Assembly: GCA_910576775.1 (NCBI GenBank)
Contig: CAJTJV010000011.1
Span: 1-64,000, forward strand
Length of the DNA: 64,000 nt
DNA from: an uncultured Muribaculaceae bacterium
GTDB lineage: Bacteria; Bacteroidota; Bacteroidia; Bacteroidales; Muribaculaceae
Direction: 5' to 3'
Part shown: piece after piece, positions 33,367 through 42,728 of the stretch
Layout: every line of letters starts with the position of its first letter
Position numbering within the stretch: the stretch's first letter is position 1
Notes under the pieces: model-generated
What the model was told of the DNA's origin: nothing
Databases searched by the model: none
The model's input: only the letters and a program-made list of their open reading frames with translations
Translations under genes and position numbers: made by a program

Positions 33367-34551
33367 ATGTATCTTTCTCCAGTCATACCCGAAGCCTCTC
33401 TTTGGCTTCTTTGTGTCTGCTTTCTTTGCCTGCTGATTCTTGCCGCCGTCTATATGTTTAGAATAGGTTCGGTGGTGTCATATCGCAGGAAAGCCGACCG
33501 TGAGCGTGCAGACAAACCCGATGCCGATTATCTGCCTGCATCGGTAGTCATATATTCCCAAGGCGATGCCGATAATCTGTATGAGCTGCTTAAAAATGTA
33601 TTGGGACAAGATTATCCGGCTGCTTTCGAGGTGATTGTGGTAAATGAAGGTGAATCTACCGATGTGCGCGACATCGTTTCTTCTCTCCGGGCTGCTAATA
33701 ACAATCTCTATCTTACATTTACCCCCGAAGGGGTGGTTAATCTGAGCCGTAAGAAACTGGCTCTGACACTCGGTATCAAGGCTGCACGATACGACATTGT
33801 GGTTCTTACGACATCTGCCGTGGAAATAGAATCACCGCTTTGGCTCAAGCGCATGATGCAGCCTTTTGGTCGAGACAATAAGGTAGAGGTAGTTCTCGGA
33901 TTTTCCTATATCAAACCGGATGAGGATTGCACATTCGGCAAGCGCTGTCGTGCTTTCGACTATGTTGCCGACAGCACCCGATGGCTTGGCGCCGCTATTG
34001 CCGGAAAACCTTTCCGCGGTACGGAATATAATATAGCCTATCGCCGTGAAGCCTTTATGCGTAACAAAGGATTCGCCCGTTCTCTCAATCTCTGTTATGG
34101 TGATGATGATATTTTTGTCAGCGAGATTGCGAACCGCAGCAACACTGTAGTGGAGCTGTCGGATGAATCGATGGTGCGTCTGCGTCATGGGAATCATCCG
34201 CGTATTTTTATGGAGCGCTCGCTGCGGCATATATTCACAGAGAGGAAAATACGCCGGCGTCCGCGTTTTTTGATGCCGATGACAGGGTGGTTGCAGATTG
34301 CAGCTCTTGCGAGTGCTGTAGCAGCCGGTATTTCAGCATATCCTAATATGCAGCCTGCTATAGTTGCTGTTGTAATGGTTGTTGTTATGATGGCGCTTGA
34401 CGTATATTATTGGCGACGTGCCATGAATGCGTTGAAATCGCGTCGAATGTTCTTCATGTTGCCGTGGTTTTCCATTACATATTCCATGCGGCGTCTCTCC
34501 CGACATTTGCGTTCGGTTCTTGGTAAACACAAACGCTATACGTGGGACTGA
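33367..34551 (+). CDS. Membrane-bound family 2 glycosyltransferase, lacking the usual DxD
   Basis: A 394-residue GT-A type glycosyltransferase with one N-terminal membrane segment (about 10-34) and a C-terminal hydrophobic pair (about 305-350). Family features include PASVVIYSQGDADNLYELLKN, NLSRKKLALTLGIKAA, FRGTEYNIAYRREAF and CYGDDDIFVSE. The nucleotide-binding DxD expected after ARYDIVVLT is replaced by TSA (150-151), and the first VDDGSTD motif reads VNEGESTD, so metal binding or activity may differ. The donor and acceptor are unknown. It converges on the SGNH gene across a terminator. Confidence 0.82.
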   Translation: MYLSPVIPEASLWLLCVCFLCLLILAAVYMFRIGSVVSYRRKADRERADKPDADYLPASVVIYSQGDADNLYELLKNVLGQDYPAAFEVIVVNEGESTDVRDIVSSLRAANNNLYLTFTPEGVVNLSRKKLALTLGIKAARYDIVVLTTSAVEIESPLWLKRMMQPFGRDNKVEVVLGFSYIKPDEDCTFGKRCRAFDYVADSTRWLGAAIAGKPFRGTEYNIAYRREAFMRNKGFARSLNLCYGDDDIFVSEIANRSNTVVELSDESMVRLRHGNHPRIFMERSLRHIFTERKIRRRPRFLMPMTGWLQIAALASAVAAGISAYPNMQPAIVAVVMVVVMMALDVYYWRRAMNALKSRRMFFMLPWFSITYSMRRLSRHLRSVLGKHKRYTWD

Positions 34552-34562
34552 TATAAAAAACA

Positions 34563-34606
34563 AGCGCCCCGGCAAGCAGTTCATCATCGGCATGCCGGGG
34601 CGCTTT
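34563..34606. terminator. Bidirectional terminator between GT2 and SGNH genes
   Basis: AGCGCCCCGGCA and TGCCGGGGCGCT form a perfect 12-base-pair stem between convergent genes, with an A-run on the left and TTTG on the right. Confidence 0.8.
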
Positions 34607-34623
34607 GTTGTCAATGGAGTAGG

Positions 34624-35724
34624 TTATTTATCTACCGGCAGGGCTATGCGCCGTATTATAGGTTCGAGAATGTCGGCGAAACGTAGGAATCCGAGGTCGG
34701 TGAAATGGATGCCGTCGACGGTAGCTTCATTGTCAATGCCGATTATGTTGTGGTTTGAAAGATAATGAAGATTGTTGTATTTGGCTGCCAGTTTTTCGTA
34801 GCGTTCCTTCATCATGGCGTTGCGTGTGTTTACCTGATTGCGGGCGGCATTGTCGAATCGAAGATGCGGGAAATAAGGGTCTTCTATGAAAAGGAAAGGA
34901 ACATCGGGGTGTGCCGAGCGGATAATCTCGAAAAACGGAATCATAAGGGTATCTATCTGTTCTTCGTTTACATTCGGCACGAAATCGAGTACGATAAGTC
35001 CGGGGTCGGGAACTGCTGCGATTACGCGCGCTATTTCGAGGTCGAGTTGTCCGTTGCCGCTGAATCCAAGGTTTATCACCTCACGGTTAAGCCGGCGTTC
35101 GAGGATGTTGGTATGCGCCATACCCGCGCGGTTGGCGCAACCGCCCTGCAATATGCTTGTGCCGTACATGATAATCGGTTTTCCGGCAACAGGCATAGCG
35201 ACTGACGGCAAGGAGAAGACTGCATCGGGTGTTGTGCCGATGAAAAGGCTGTCTACGCCGTCATACAAGGGCAGGTACAGAAGATACTCGCGCATCTGCG
35301 GCTCCATGTTGGAAATGACTTTAGCGCTGGTATTATGGCCGTTGACGTCCGGTCGCGCGCTATTGACAAATGTCCATGTGCCGTCGGGCTGTAGGGTATA
35401 CAGGTCGAGGCCTCTGGAGCCTGTCGGTGTCTGATGGTTCATAAGAGTCTTGAACGGTGAATGCCATTTGACATCTATTCTGGGACTATTTGAGGCAAAG
35501 CGTAGCGCCATACCGGCGGAGTTGCGTCCAAGGCCGGATAGAGCACCGCCACGGACGGTCTGTAACAAGGAGTCGGGAATGCGCTGGTAGCGTCCGGATG
35601 TGCATGCGTCGTCGACGGCTTTCCCAAGAAGGGGTAGATTGTCGGTTTTGTGCCATCTAAGCTCATCGGCGGAAGCACTCAGGATTGCGGTGGCTACAAT
35701 CAATGTTGATATCAGTTTTTTCAT
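34624..35724 (-). CDS. Exported SGNH/GDSL-family esterase
   Basis: A 366-residue exported hydrolase with signal peptide (about 1-19). The N-terminal half is a jelly-roll domain (RGLDLYTLQPDGTW, GxDLY type). The C-terminal SGNH domain shows the nucleophile block MYGTSILQGGCANR, the glycine block LGFSGNGQ, and the DGIHFTDLG Asp-His pair. It probably deacylates a glycan or related ester in the periplasm. It follows the GH18 gene by 18 bases and forms an operon with it. Confidence 0.87.
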   Translation of the reverse strand: MKKLISTLIVATAILSASADELRWHKTDNLPLLGKAVDDACTSGRYQRIPDSLLQTVRGGALSGLGRNSAGMALRFASNSPRIDVKWHSPFKTLMNHQTPTGSRGLDLYTLQPDGTWTFVNSARPDVNGHNTSAKVISNMEPQMREYLLYLPLYDGVDSLFIGTTPDAVFSLPSVAMPVAGKPIIMYGTSILQGGCANRAGMAHTNILERRLNREVINLGFSGNGQLDLEIARVIAAVPDPGLIVLDFVPNVNEEQIDTLMIPFFEIIRSAHPDVPFLFIEDPYFPHLRFDNAARNQVNTRNAMMKERYEKLAAKYNNLHYLSNHNIIGIDNEATVDGIHFTDLGFLRFADILEPIIRRIALPVDK

Positions 35725-35742
35725 TGGAAAACGTTTTTATTG

Positions 35743-36762
35743 TTATTTGCCGAGAAGTTCACGAGCTACGGCGCGTGTAAGATCGAGCGAGTCTGTATCA
35801 TATTCAGTGCGCCAGTACATTCCGCCCCGGAAGCCTTTTTCTTTGATATAGTCGCATTTTATTTTAAGCGAACGCGGATTTTCATAACTTATGACGAGAG
35901 TCCCCAGGCTGTCGACAATGTAGGGTACACAAGCGACAGAATCCCAACGCTCTTCCATACCTTCTCCTGGAGCTATGTAACGGTAGTCGGTCCAGCCTTT
36001 GAAATTCTTGTCATCGCCGCGGCCATAGAAAGCGAGGCCGAGAACGATATCCTTATATTCAAGGCCTTTGCTCAGGCAGGAGTCGAGAGATTCCTCAACA
36101 GTGCAGACGCCCGACCGCTCTGAGCGACGCAAAGAGGTGTGCAGATAAGGTGCCTGCCATCCCATGTCATATGTCATCAGGCATATGTAGTCGAGATATT
36201 CCATTGCTTCTTTGAGGTCGAACCCGTTGCCGAAGAATCCGGCTGCCGCACTTACAACTTTGTCCGAACCGAGTGCCTTGCGCACATCCCTGAACAATGC
36301 GATGTAATTGTCGACCTCTTCCTGTGTTGCCGGGAACTCCCAGTCGAAATCGAGTCCGTCAAGTCCATATTCTTCGACTTGTCTCTTGCAGTCGTCGACG
36401 AAGAGCGCGCGTAAGGAATCGTTACCTGTCATTTCCGACCATCCGTTGGCGGAACCTGCACCGGCTCCTCCCATAGAAAGGATTACTTTCAGGTCTGGAT
36501 TTTCTTTTTTCAAGTCGAGTATCCTGTGCAACCGCGGAATATTGGAGATTTTAAGTCCGTCGCAAGTGGCGTTTGGTTCACCTGCAAGGTAGTTGATTGC
36601 AGTTACCATATCGGCCGGAGGAAGGGAGCCGTCGATTGTACAGGCGTAGGCTATACATTCGTATTGCGGTTCGGTAATCTCTTGGGATCCCTTGTTGCCG
36701 CAAGATGTAGTGCCATAAAGCAGAGTGCTTAATCCACATGCGTAAAGCAGAATCTTTTTCAT
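35743..36762 (-). CDS. GH18 chitinase/endo-beta-N-acetylglucosaminidase lipoprotein
   Basis: A 339-residue lipoprotein (lipobox TTSC, cysteine 21) with a GH18 TIM barrel. The catalytic motif DGLDFDWE is at 135-142, with E142 as the acid; SMGGAGAG, MTYDMG and the closing MYWRTEYD are also typical. GH18 enzymes cleave beta-1,4-linked N-acetylglucosamine in chitin, peptidoglycan-like or N-glycan core substrates. Its pairing with an SGNH esterase suggests action on a host or microbial glycan at the cell surface. It has a well-formed promoter. Confidence 0.9.
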   Translation of the reverse strand: MKKILLYACGLSTLLYGTTSCGNKGSQEITEPQYECIAYACTIDGSLPPADMVTAINYLAGEPNATCDGLKISNIPRLHRILDLKKENPDLKVILSMGGAGAGSANGWSEMTGNDSLRALFVDDCKRQVEEYGLDGLDFDWEFPATQEEVDNYIALFRDVRKALGSDKVVSAAAGFFGNGFDLKEAMEYLDYICLMTYDMGWQAPYLHTSLRRSERSGVCTVEESLDSCLSKGLEYKDIVLGLAFYGRGDDKNFKGWTDYRYIAPGEGMEERWDSVACVPYIVDSLGTLVISYENPRSLKIKCDYIKEKGFRGGMYWRTEYDTDSLDLTRAVARELLGK

Positions 36763-36832
36763 TTCAGATGATATTTAGAGTTAGATTGGTTTTTAAGTAA
36801 GAGGCCGGATTTTCATGTCGTGATAATACCTA

Positions 36833-36864
36833 CAAACTTAAACAATTAATTTTGATTCTGCAAA
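36833..36864 (-). promoter_or_regulatory. Promoter of the GH18-SGNH operon
   Basis: On the minus strand TTTG (36864 to 36861) and TAAGTTTG (36840 to 36833) are 20 bases apart, a full match to the Bacteroidetes promoter. Confidence 0.7.
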
Positions 36865-36887
36865 ATATCAGGAAATTGGATGTCTAT

Positions 36888-37015
36888 AACGAAACAAGGC
36901 CTATCCTCACGGACAGCCCTTGCCTTCTTACACATAGTACTTAATGTTAGATTTATATGTCTATTCCAGATTTGTTTAATATGAAAAAGCATTTACCATG
37001 CTTGTCGTATCATTT
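36888..37015 (-). ncRNA. Candidate small RNA
   Basis: A minus-strand promoter at 37022-37052 is not directly in front of a gene. About 95-120 bases downstream, the minus strand forms an 11-base-pair hairpin with one mismatch and a GTGA tetraloop (36922 to 36895), followed by TTTCGTT. The hairpin ends before the separate GH18 promoter. Together these suggest an independent RNA of about 125 bases. A long GH18 leader is the alternative. Confidence 0.28.
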
Positions 37016-37021
37016 CCGATG

Positions 37022-37052
37022 CAAAATTAATACATAAAACCAAACATGCAAA
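37022..37052 (-). promoter_or_regulatory. Orphan minus-strand promoter
   Basis: TTTG (37052 to 37049) and TAATTTTG (37029 to 37022) are separated by 19 bases. The match is complete, but the next minus-strand gene starts 260 bases away and has its own promoter. Confidence 0.5.
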
Positions 37053-37419
37053 ATAATGCATAAAGTGTCCGAAAGTATGCGTTGTTTAAAAATTTCATTG
37101 ATATTCGGAGTGTCGTTGACAATTGTTTTGTGCTCCGTCGAGTTTTTTAGCGTTAAGTCATGAAAACGCATTTTATGCTAAAAAATGGACTAAAATCTAA
37201 ATATTGTTAAATGTAATAAGTCTCATGGCAATATGTTTTATAACATGTTTTTACAATATGTTTTTTAGGGTGAAGCTTCGCAAAGTGTAAGTTTTTCAGC
37301 CTCGGAATAGGATAGATTGTTTCATTGTTACAATGGATTGGGAGTGTGGTTTGCCGGAATTGGGTTTAAAAAACATATCGTCTGCGTATTGAAAACCTAC
37401 ATATATAAAATATTTTGTT

Positions 37420-37427
37420 TAATTTTG
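37420..37427 (+). promoter_or_regulatory. -7 element before panC
   Basis: TAATTTTG lies 39 bases before the panC ATG. No good -33 was found at the usual distance. Confidence 0.45.
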
Positions 37428-37466
37428 CAGACTGAAAAAATTGTAGCCGAAAGGCTTGGATAAAAG

Positions 37467-38315
37467 ATGGAAATAATCCGTACGATAAAGGGGCTCGACG
37501 CAGTTGTCGCCGATGCCAGAGAGAAAGGACTCAGCGTAGGTCTTGTTCCGACTATGGGAGCCCTTCATGCCGGTCATAGGTCGCTTGTTGACAGGGCTCG
37601 TAAAGAAAACGATATTGTAGTTGTGAGTGTGTTCGTCAACCCTACACAATTCAATAATGCAGAGGATCTCCGCACCTATCCCCATACGGAGGACGCCGAC
37701 GCGGCCATGCTTGAGAAATGTGGTGTGGATTTTGTATTTATGCCCACTCCTGAAGAGGTCTATCCCGAACCCGATACACGTGTTTTCAAGCTCGGACCGG
37801 TTGCTGAGGTTATGGAAGGAGCCATGCGTCCCGGACATTTCAACGGAGTTGCACAGATTGTGAGCAAACTATTTGCTATTGTAAAGCCTACACGCGCCTA
37901 TTTCGGAGAGAAGGATTTCCAGCAGATTGCAGTAATACGCCGTATGGTGGAAATCGAAGGTTTTGATGTCAAGATTGTCGATTGTCCGATAGTTCGAGAG
38001 GACGATGGTCTCGCGTTAAGTTCTCGTAATGTCCGTTTGTCGGCTGAAGCCCGTGCCGTAGCTCCCAATATACGCCGTCTTCTTGTTGCCAGTCTCGATT
38101 TGAAAAAACAGGGCTATTCCCCTGTTGAGGTTGCACGTCTCACGGAAGATGCCATCAACAATGTCGAAGGACTCGAAACAGAGTATTATCAGATTGTCGA
38201 TGCGGCCACTATGCAACCTATAATGGAATGGAACCAGGCCGGTCCGCGTGGTGCGGTCGGTTGTGTCACCGTCTATTGTGGCGGGGTCCGTCTTATTGAC
38301 AATATCAGATACTAA
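37467..38315 (+). CDS. panC: Pantoate--beta-alanine ligase
   Basis: PanC joins pantoate and beta-alanine with ATP to form pantothenate, in the cytosol. The 282-residue protein has the HIGH-type motif PTMGALHAGH (28-37), VSVFVNPTQF, the pantoate site MRPGHFNGVAQIV, FGEKDFQQ and a KMSKS-like LALSSRN. It is followed after 18 bases by panD, giving a compact pantothenate operon. Confidence 0.96.
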   Translation: MEIIRTIKGLDAVVADAREKGLSVGLVPTMGALHAGHRSLVDRARKENDIVVVSVFVNPTQFNNAEDLRTYPHTEDADAAMLEKCGVDFVFMPTPEEVYPEPDTRVFKLGPVAEVMEGAMRPGHFNGVAQIVSKLFAIVKPTRAYFGEKDFQQIAVIRRMVEIEGFDVKIVDCPIVREDDGLALSSRNVRLSAEARAVAPNIRRLLVASLDLKKQGYSPVEVARLTEDAINNVEGLETEYYQIVDAATMQPIMEWNQAGPRGAVGCVTVYCGGVRLIDNIRY

Positions 38316-38333
38316 ATAAAGCAAACATCCGCA

Positions 38334-38687
38334 ATGTTCATTCAAGTTTTAAAGTCGAAAATCCACCGTGTCAGTGTAACAGAGGCTCGACTGGACTATA
38401 TTGGCTCTATAACGATCGACGAAGATCTTCTCGACGCGTCAGGTATTCTGCCCGGAGAGCGTGTATATATCGTCAACAATAACAATGGCGCGCGCCTTGA
38501 TACCTATACAATTCCAGGTCCCCGCGGTTCTGGCGTAATATGTCTCAATGGTGCTGCCGCCCGTCTGGTGCAAGTCGGTGATGTTGTAATTATTATGAGC
38601 TATGCCACTATGACACCGGAAGAAGCACGGGAATTCACTCCCAAAGTGATTTTTCCCGATACCAATACAAACAGAATTGTAGAATAA
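38334..38687 (+). CDS. panD: Aspartate 1-decarboxylase
   Basis: PanD makes beta-alanine from aspartate, the second precursor of pantothenate. The 117-residue proenzyme has the self-cleavage site Gly24-Ser25 in DYIGSITID, which yields the pyruvoyl cofactor on the alpha chain, and the later motif GARLDTYTIPGPRGSG. It is 18 bases after panC and 18 before ffh. Confidence 0.95.
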   Translation: MFIQVLKSKIHRVSVTEARLDYIGSITIDEDLLDASGILPGERVYIVNNNNGARLDTYTIPGPRGSGVICLNGAAARLVQVGDVVIIMSYATMTPEEAREFTPKVIFPDTNTNRIVE

Positions 38688-38705
38688 TCCATTTCCCTCC
38701 CCGAT

Positions 38706-40061
38706 ATGTTTGAAAAACTGACAGAAAAGATAGAAGCAGGCTTCAAAAAGCTTAAAGGCCAAGGCCGTATCACGGAAATAAACATCGCCGAGACGATGAA
38801 GGAAATCCGCAAGGCTCTTACAGACTCCGACGTAGATTATAAAGTCGCCCAGAATTTTGTAAATACAGTGAAGCAGAAAGCTCTGGGTCAGAATGTGATC
38901 AACGCCCTAAAGCCAAAGGAGCTTATGGTGAAGATTGTTCACGATGAAATGACGCACCTGATGGGCGACCAGCCTGTACCTCTGAAAATCGAAGGCAAGC
39001 CCGCTCTGATTCTTCTGTCGGGCCTGCAAGGTTCCGGTAAGACTACTTTTGCCGGCAAGCTTGCAAAAAAACTTAAAACGGAGAAGAACATGCGCCCGTT
39101 GCTTGTCGCATGCGACGTTTACCGTCCTGCGGCTATCGACCAACTCAAGGCTCTTGCAGCTACTATTGATGTCGATGTATATACTGAGGATGGTGTGAAG
39201 GAACCTGTCGGTATCGCAAAACGCGCTGTTGAATATGCCAAGGAGAACAAGTATGATCTCGTAATCGTCGATACAGCCGGTCGTCTTGCTGTAGACGAAC
39301 AGATGATGGACGAGATTGAGGCTATCAAAAAAGCAATCAAGCCTGCCGAGATTCTCTTTGTTGTAGATTCGATGACGGGTCAGGACGCGGTAAATACGGC
39401 CAGAACATTTAATGAACGCCTTGATTTCGGTGGAGTCATTCTTACAAAACTCGATGGTGATGCCCGAGGCGGTGCCGCCTTTGCGATCAGCAGTGTTGTC
39501 AACAAACCAATCAAGTTTATAGGTACGGGCGAGACTCTCGACGGTATCGATGTTTTTCATCCCGAGCGTATGGCAAAACGTATTCTCGGTATGGGTGATA
39601 TAGTCACTCTTGTAGAGACAATCCAGAAGAATATTGATGAGAAAGAGGCCGAGGAAATAACCAAGAAGGCTCTCCGCAATCAGTTTACCTTCAATGATTT
39701 TCTCAAACAGATAAATCAGGTGAAGAAGATGGGCGATCTCAAGAGCATCGCTTCGATGATTCCCGGCCTTGGTAAGGCATTGAAGGATGTGGAGATAAGC
39801 AATGACGCATTCAAGGGCATAGAAGCAATCATACAGTCGATGACTCCTTATGAACGTGAGCATCCACAGGTTATCAAGGGAACCCGCGTGCAGCGCATTG
39901 CCAATGGTTCCGGTACCAAGATTCAGGATGTGAACCGCCTGCTCAAACAGTTCGACCAGATCCGCAAGATGATGCACGATGTAAGCAAGAAAGGTAATAA
40001 TCCCCGCGCGATGATGGCTCAGATGCAGCAGATGCGCCGCGCCAACAAGAATATGATATGA
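38706..40061 (+). CDS. ffh: Signal recognition particle protein Ffh
   Basis: Ffh binds SRP RNA and signal sequences and delivers ribosomes to FtsY at the membrane. The 451-residue protein has the N domain, the GTPase P-loop GLQGSGKT (106-113), DVYRPAAIDQL, DTAGR, TKLDGDARGG and the methionine-rich M domain ending in MMAQMQQMRR. Its stop overlaps the folD start by four bases. The SRP RNA was not found in this window. Confidence 0.96.
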   Translation: MFEKLTEKIEAGFKKLKGQGRITEINIAETMKEIRKALTDSDVDYKVAQNFVNTVKQKALGQNVINALKPKELMVKIVHDEMTHLMGDQPVPLKIEGKPALILLSGLQGSGKTTFAGKLAKKLKTEKNMRPLLVACDVYRPAAIDQLKALAATIDVDVYTEDGVKEPVGIAKRAVEYAKENKYDLVIVDTAGRLAVDEQMMDEIEAIKKAIKPAEILFVVDSMTGQDAVNTARTFNERLDFGGVILTKLDGDARGGAAFAISSVVNKPIKFIGTGETLDGIDVFHPERMAKRILGMGDIVTLVETIQKNIDEKEAEEITKKALRNQFTFNDFLKQINQVKKMGDLKSIASMIPGLGKALKDVEISNDAFKGIEAIIQSMTPYEREHPQVIKGTRVQRIANGSGTKIQDVNRLLKQFDQIRKMMHDVSKKGNNPRAMMAQMQQMRRANKNMI

Positions 40062-40951
40062 CAATAATCGACGGAAAACAGACTGCGGCCACTATCAAGG
40101 CTGAAATCGCCGCCGAAGTAGCTCTTCTTCGTGAAAAGGGTTTTCGCGCGCCACATCTCGCCGCCGTTCTCGTGGGGCACGACGGCGGTAGCGAGACATA
40201 TGTCGCAAACAAGATAAAAGCCTGTGCGGAATGTGGATTCACATCCACGCTTGTCCGTCTGGAGAGTACCGACGAGAATCCTCTTGCGACCGAACGGCTG
40301 CTTGAAGAGGTTGACAAACTGAACTGTGACCCGGAGGTGGACGGATTTATCGTTCAGCTGCCGCTCCCCCGCCATATTGACGAACAGCTTGTGATAGAAG
40401 CTATCGACCCCGCCAAGGATGTGGACGGTTTCCATCCCGTAAATGTCGGCAAGCAGTCGGTTGGGCTTCCATGTTTCCATAGCGCTACACCGGCCGGTAT
40501 TGTGGAACTTCTCAAGAGATATGGAATCAGTACCCGCGGAAAGAATGTTGTAATAGTCGGCCGCAGTAATATCGTTGGCAAGCCGCTCGCTTCCATGTTG
40601 ATGCAGAAAGGCGAACAAGGAGATGCGACAGTAACCGTGTGCCATAGCGCGACCGACAATCTCGCAACTGTCACGCGCCGTGCCGATATACTTGTAGCGG
40701 CTCTCGGGCGTCCAGGATTCATCACGGAGGATATGGTTGCCGACGGAGCAGTCGTAATCGATGTGGGTACTACCCGAGTACCTGATGCGAGCCGTAAATC
40801 CGGTTTCCGTCTTAGTGGAGACGTTGATTATGCAAACGTAGCGCCTAAATGCGCCGCTATCACTCCTGTCCCCGGAGGTGTAGGCCCTATGACTATAGTG
40901 TCGCTTATGAGCAACACTTTAGAAGCTTTCAAGCGTAACCACGGCCTATGA
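40058..40951 (+). CDS. folD: Bifunctional methylenetetrahydrofolate dehydrogenase/cyclohydrolase
   Basis: FolD interconverts methylene-, methenyl- and formyl-tetrahydrofolate using NADP. The 297-residue protein has the catalytic Tyr48 and Lys52 in SETYVANKIKAC, the QLPLPRHID segment, PAKDVDGFHPVNVG, and the Rossmann motif VVIVGRSNIVGKPLA. It overlaps ffh and the capA-like gene by four bases on each side. Confidence 0.95.
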   Translation: MTIIDGKQTAATIKAEIAAEVALLREKGFRAPHLAAVLVGHDGGSETYVANKIKACAECGFTSTLVRLESTDENPLATERLLEEVDKLNCDPEVDGFIVQLPLPRHIDEQLVIEAIDPAKDVDGFHPVNVGKQSVGLPCFHSATPAGIVELLKRYGISTRGKNVVIVGRSNIVGKPLASMLMQKGEQGDATVTVCHSATDNLATVTRRADILVAALGRPGFITEDMVADGAVVIDVGTTRVPDASRKSGFRLSGDVDYANVAPKCAAITPVPGGVGPMTIVSLMSNTLEAFKRNHGL

Positions 40952-42018
40952 CCGGAGGGCTGATACTGCCGCTTTTTGTATCGCTGCTGTCGTTGCTATT
41001 CGGTTACGACGAAGCGGAGCTCCTTTTTGCGGGCGATGCAATGCAGCACAAGGCGCAGCTTGACGCAGCACGAAGCAATAAAACTTACGACTATTCCCAA
41101 TGTTTCGGCGACATAGCCGGTATCGTATCCGATGCCGATTATGCCGTCGTTAATCTTGAAACGCCGGTTGGCGACGGCCCGCATACGGGTTATCCCTGTT
41201 TCAATGCCCCTCCGGCTTTTGTAGATGCTCTCGCCGATGCCGGATTCGATATGTTTCTTACGGCCAACAACCATACTCTCGACCGCGGACCCCGTGGTCT
41301 GCGAAGCACTATCGCAGAGCTTGATGCGAGGAATCTCGATCATATAGGCACTTACGGCAATGATTCCGCGCGTCTGGAGGCATTGCCTAAAATTAAGGAA
41401 ATAAGCGGTTTTAAAATAGCATTTCTGAACTATACCTACGGAACCAATGGCATAAGTCCGCGCGACGGTGTCAGGGTAGATTACATAGATCGCACTACCG
41501 TAAAATCCGATATTGATGCCGCCCGTGCGGCCGGAGCGGAGATGATTGCCGTATGTGTCCACTGGGGCGACGAGTACAGACTGTTGCCTAATAAACCGCA
41601 ACGTCATTTCGCTGATTTCCTTGAAGCTCTCGGGGTTGATATGGTTATCGGCGCACATCCGCATGTAATCCAGCCTATGGAATTCCGCCCCAACCGTTAT
41701 TATCCGGACAAGAATATTTTTCTTGTCTATTCTCTGGGCAATTTCTTCTCGAACATGAAGACTGCCGATACCCGCGGAGGTGCGATAGCGCGGGTGCGTC
41801 TGTTTCGTGGCGACGACCGTAAACCAGTTCTCAAAGGAGCGGAATACGGGCTGGTGTTTACAATTCCCGGTACATGTCCGGGCAACAATTTCCGTTTGCA
41901 GATGGTCGATAGTGTTTCCGACGGTGCTTGGGCGTTGCGGGCACGCGAGTTCGCACGCCGCGCCAGGGCGATTTTTGATAAATATAATATCTCGGTTCCG
42001 GAGCTAAGTGAACCTTAG
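40948..42018 (+). CDS. CapA-family metallophosphatase-like protein
   Basis: A 356-residue protein of the CapA/PgsA (PGA_cap) family, related to calcineurin-like phosphoesterases and first described in poly-gamma-glutamate capsule synthesis. It has one N-terminal hydrophobic segment (about 4-19), then FAGDAM, VVNLETPV, TANNHTLDRG, VCVHWGDEY and GAHPHVIQPMEF. Most Bacteroidales copies lack the other cap genes, as here, so its actual role is unknown. It is coupled to folD by a four-base overlap. Confidence 0.85.
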   Translation: MTGGLILPLFVSLLSLLFGYDEAELLFAGDAMQHKAQLDAARSNKTYDYSQCFGDIAGIVSDADYAVVNLETPVGDGPHTGYPCFNAPPAFVDALADAGFDMFLTANNHTLDRGPRGLRSTIAELDARNLDHIGTYGNDSARLEALPKIKEISGFKIAFLNYTYGTNGISPRDGVRVDYIDRTTVKSDIDAARAAGAEMIAVCVHWGDEYRLLPNKPQRHFADFLEALGVDMVIGAHPHVIQPMEFRPNRYYPDKNIFLVYSLGNFFSNMKTADTRGGAIARVRLFRGDDRKPVLKGAEYGLVFTIPGTCPGNNFRLQMVDSVSDGAWALRAREFARRARAIFDKYNISVPELSEP

Positions 42019-42020
42019 GC

Positions 42021-42728
42021 ATGGGAGTTTTCAGGTTCAAAGGTTTTGAAGTCGACGACTGCGGCTGCGGCATGAAGGTGTGTTCCGACAGCGTACTGCT
42101 TGCAGCCTGGTTCCTGGAGCCGTATCCCGACGCAGCTTATGTTCTCGATGTAGGAACCGGTTCCGGACTTCTTGCTCTAATGGCTGGGAAGATTTGTCCT
42201 GAAGCCTTGATAACAGCGGTTGAGATAGATTCTGTCGCAGCTGACGCCGCACGGAAGAATTTCGCAGGCTCGCCCTGGGGCGACCGCCTGCAATGCGTAA
42301 CGGCTGATATCAATGGTTTTGTATCTCCGCATATCCCGGATCTCATTATTTCCAATCCTCCGTATTTTATAAATGGTGAACATGCCTCTGATGCATCGCG
42401 CGCAGTCGCCCGTCATCAGACAACGCTTTCATACGCAACATTGCTTTCCTTGCCTCTTGCTCCCGGAGGACATCTCGGAATGGTGACACCTGCCGATGCT
42501 TATGACCATATAATCTTTGAGTCGGAAATGCGCCGTCGAAAACTTTGCCGCCTTTGTCGGGTACGGACGTCGCCTGCCAAGAATGCTGTGCGTGTACTTT
42601 GGGATTTCACCGATACCGAATGCTGCTGCCGCGAAGAGATTCTTGATCTGCGCGATGCCGACGGACGTTATTCCGATGTTTACCGAAGAATTGTGGAGCC
42701 TTATTATCTAAAACTTTCAGAAAGATGA
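42021..42728 (+). CDS. trmN6: tRNA1(Val) (adenine(37)-N6)-methyltransferase
   Basis: TrmN6 (YfiC) methylates adenine 37 of tRNA1(Val). The 235-residue class I methyltransferase begins FRFKGFEVDDCGCGMKVCSD, has the SAM motif VLDVGTGSGLLALM, an acidic AVEID, and the N6-adenine motif NPPYF. It is two bases after the capA-like gene and overlaps the CPBP gene by four. Confidence 0.9.
   Translation: MGVFRFKGFEVDDCGCGMKVCSDSVLLAAWFLEPYPDAAYVLDVGTGSGLLALMAGKICPEALITAVEIDSVAADAARKNFAGSPWGDRLQCVTADINGFVSPHIPDLIISNPPYFINGEHASDASRAVARHQTTLSYATLLSLPLAPGGHLGMVTPADAYDHIIFESEMRRRKLCRLCRVRTSPAKNAVRVLWDFTDTECCCREEILDLRDADGRYSDVYRRIVEPYYLKLSER

Larger units (their letters stand above)
36763..37466. other. AT-rich intergenic region, 704 bases
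   Basis: No gene is seen. It holds the GH18 promoter (36833-36864), a hairpin at 36895-36922, a second minus-strand promoter (37022-37052), direct repeats of CAATATGTTTT at about 37229 and 37254, and a -7 element for panC (37420-37427). The length and AT content are unusual for this compact window. Confidence 0.6.
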
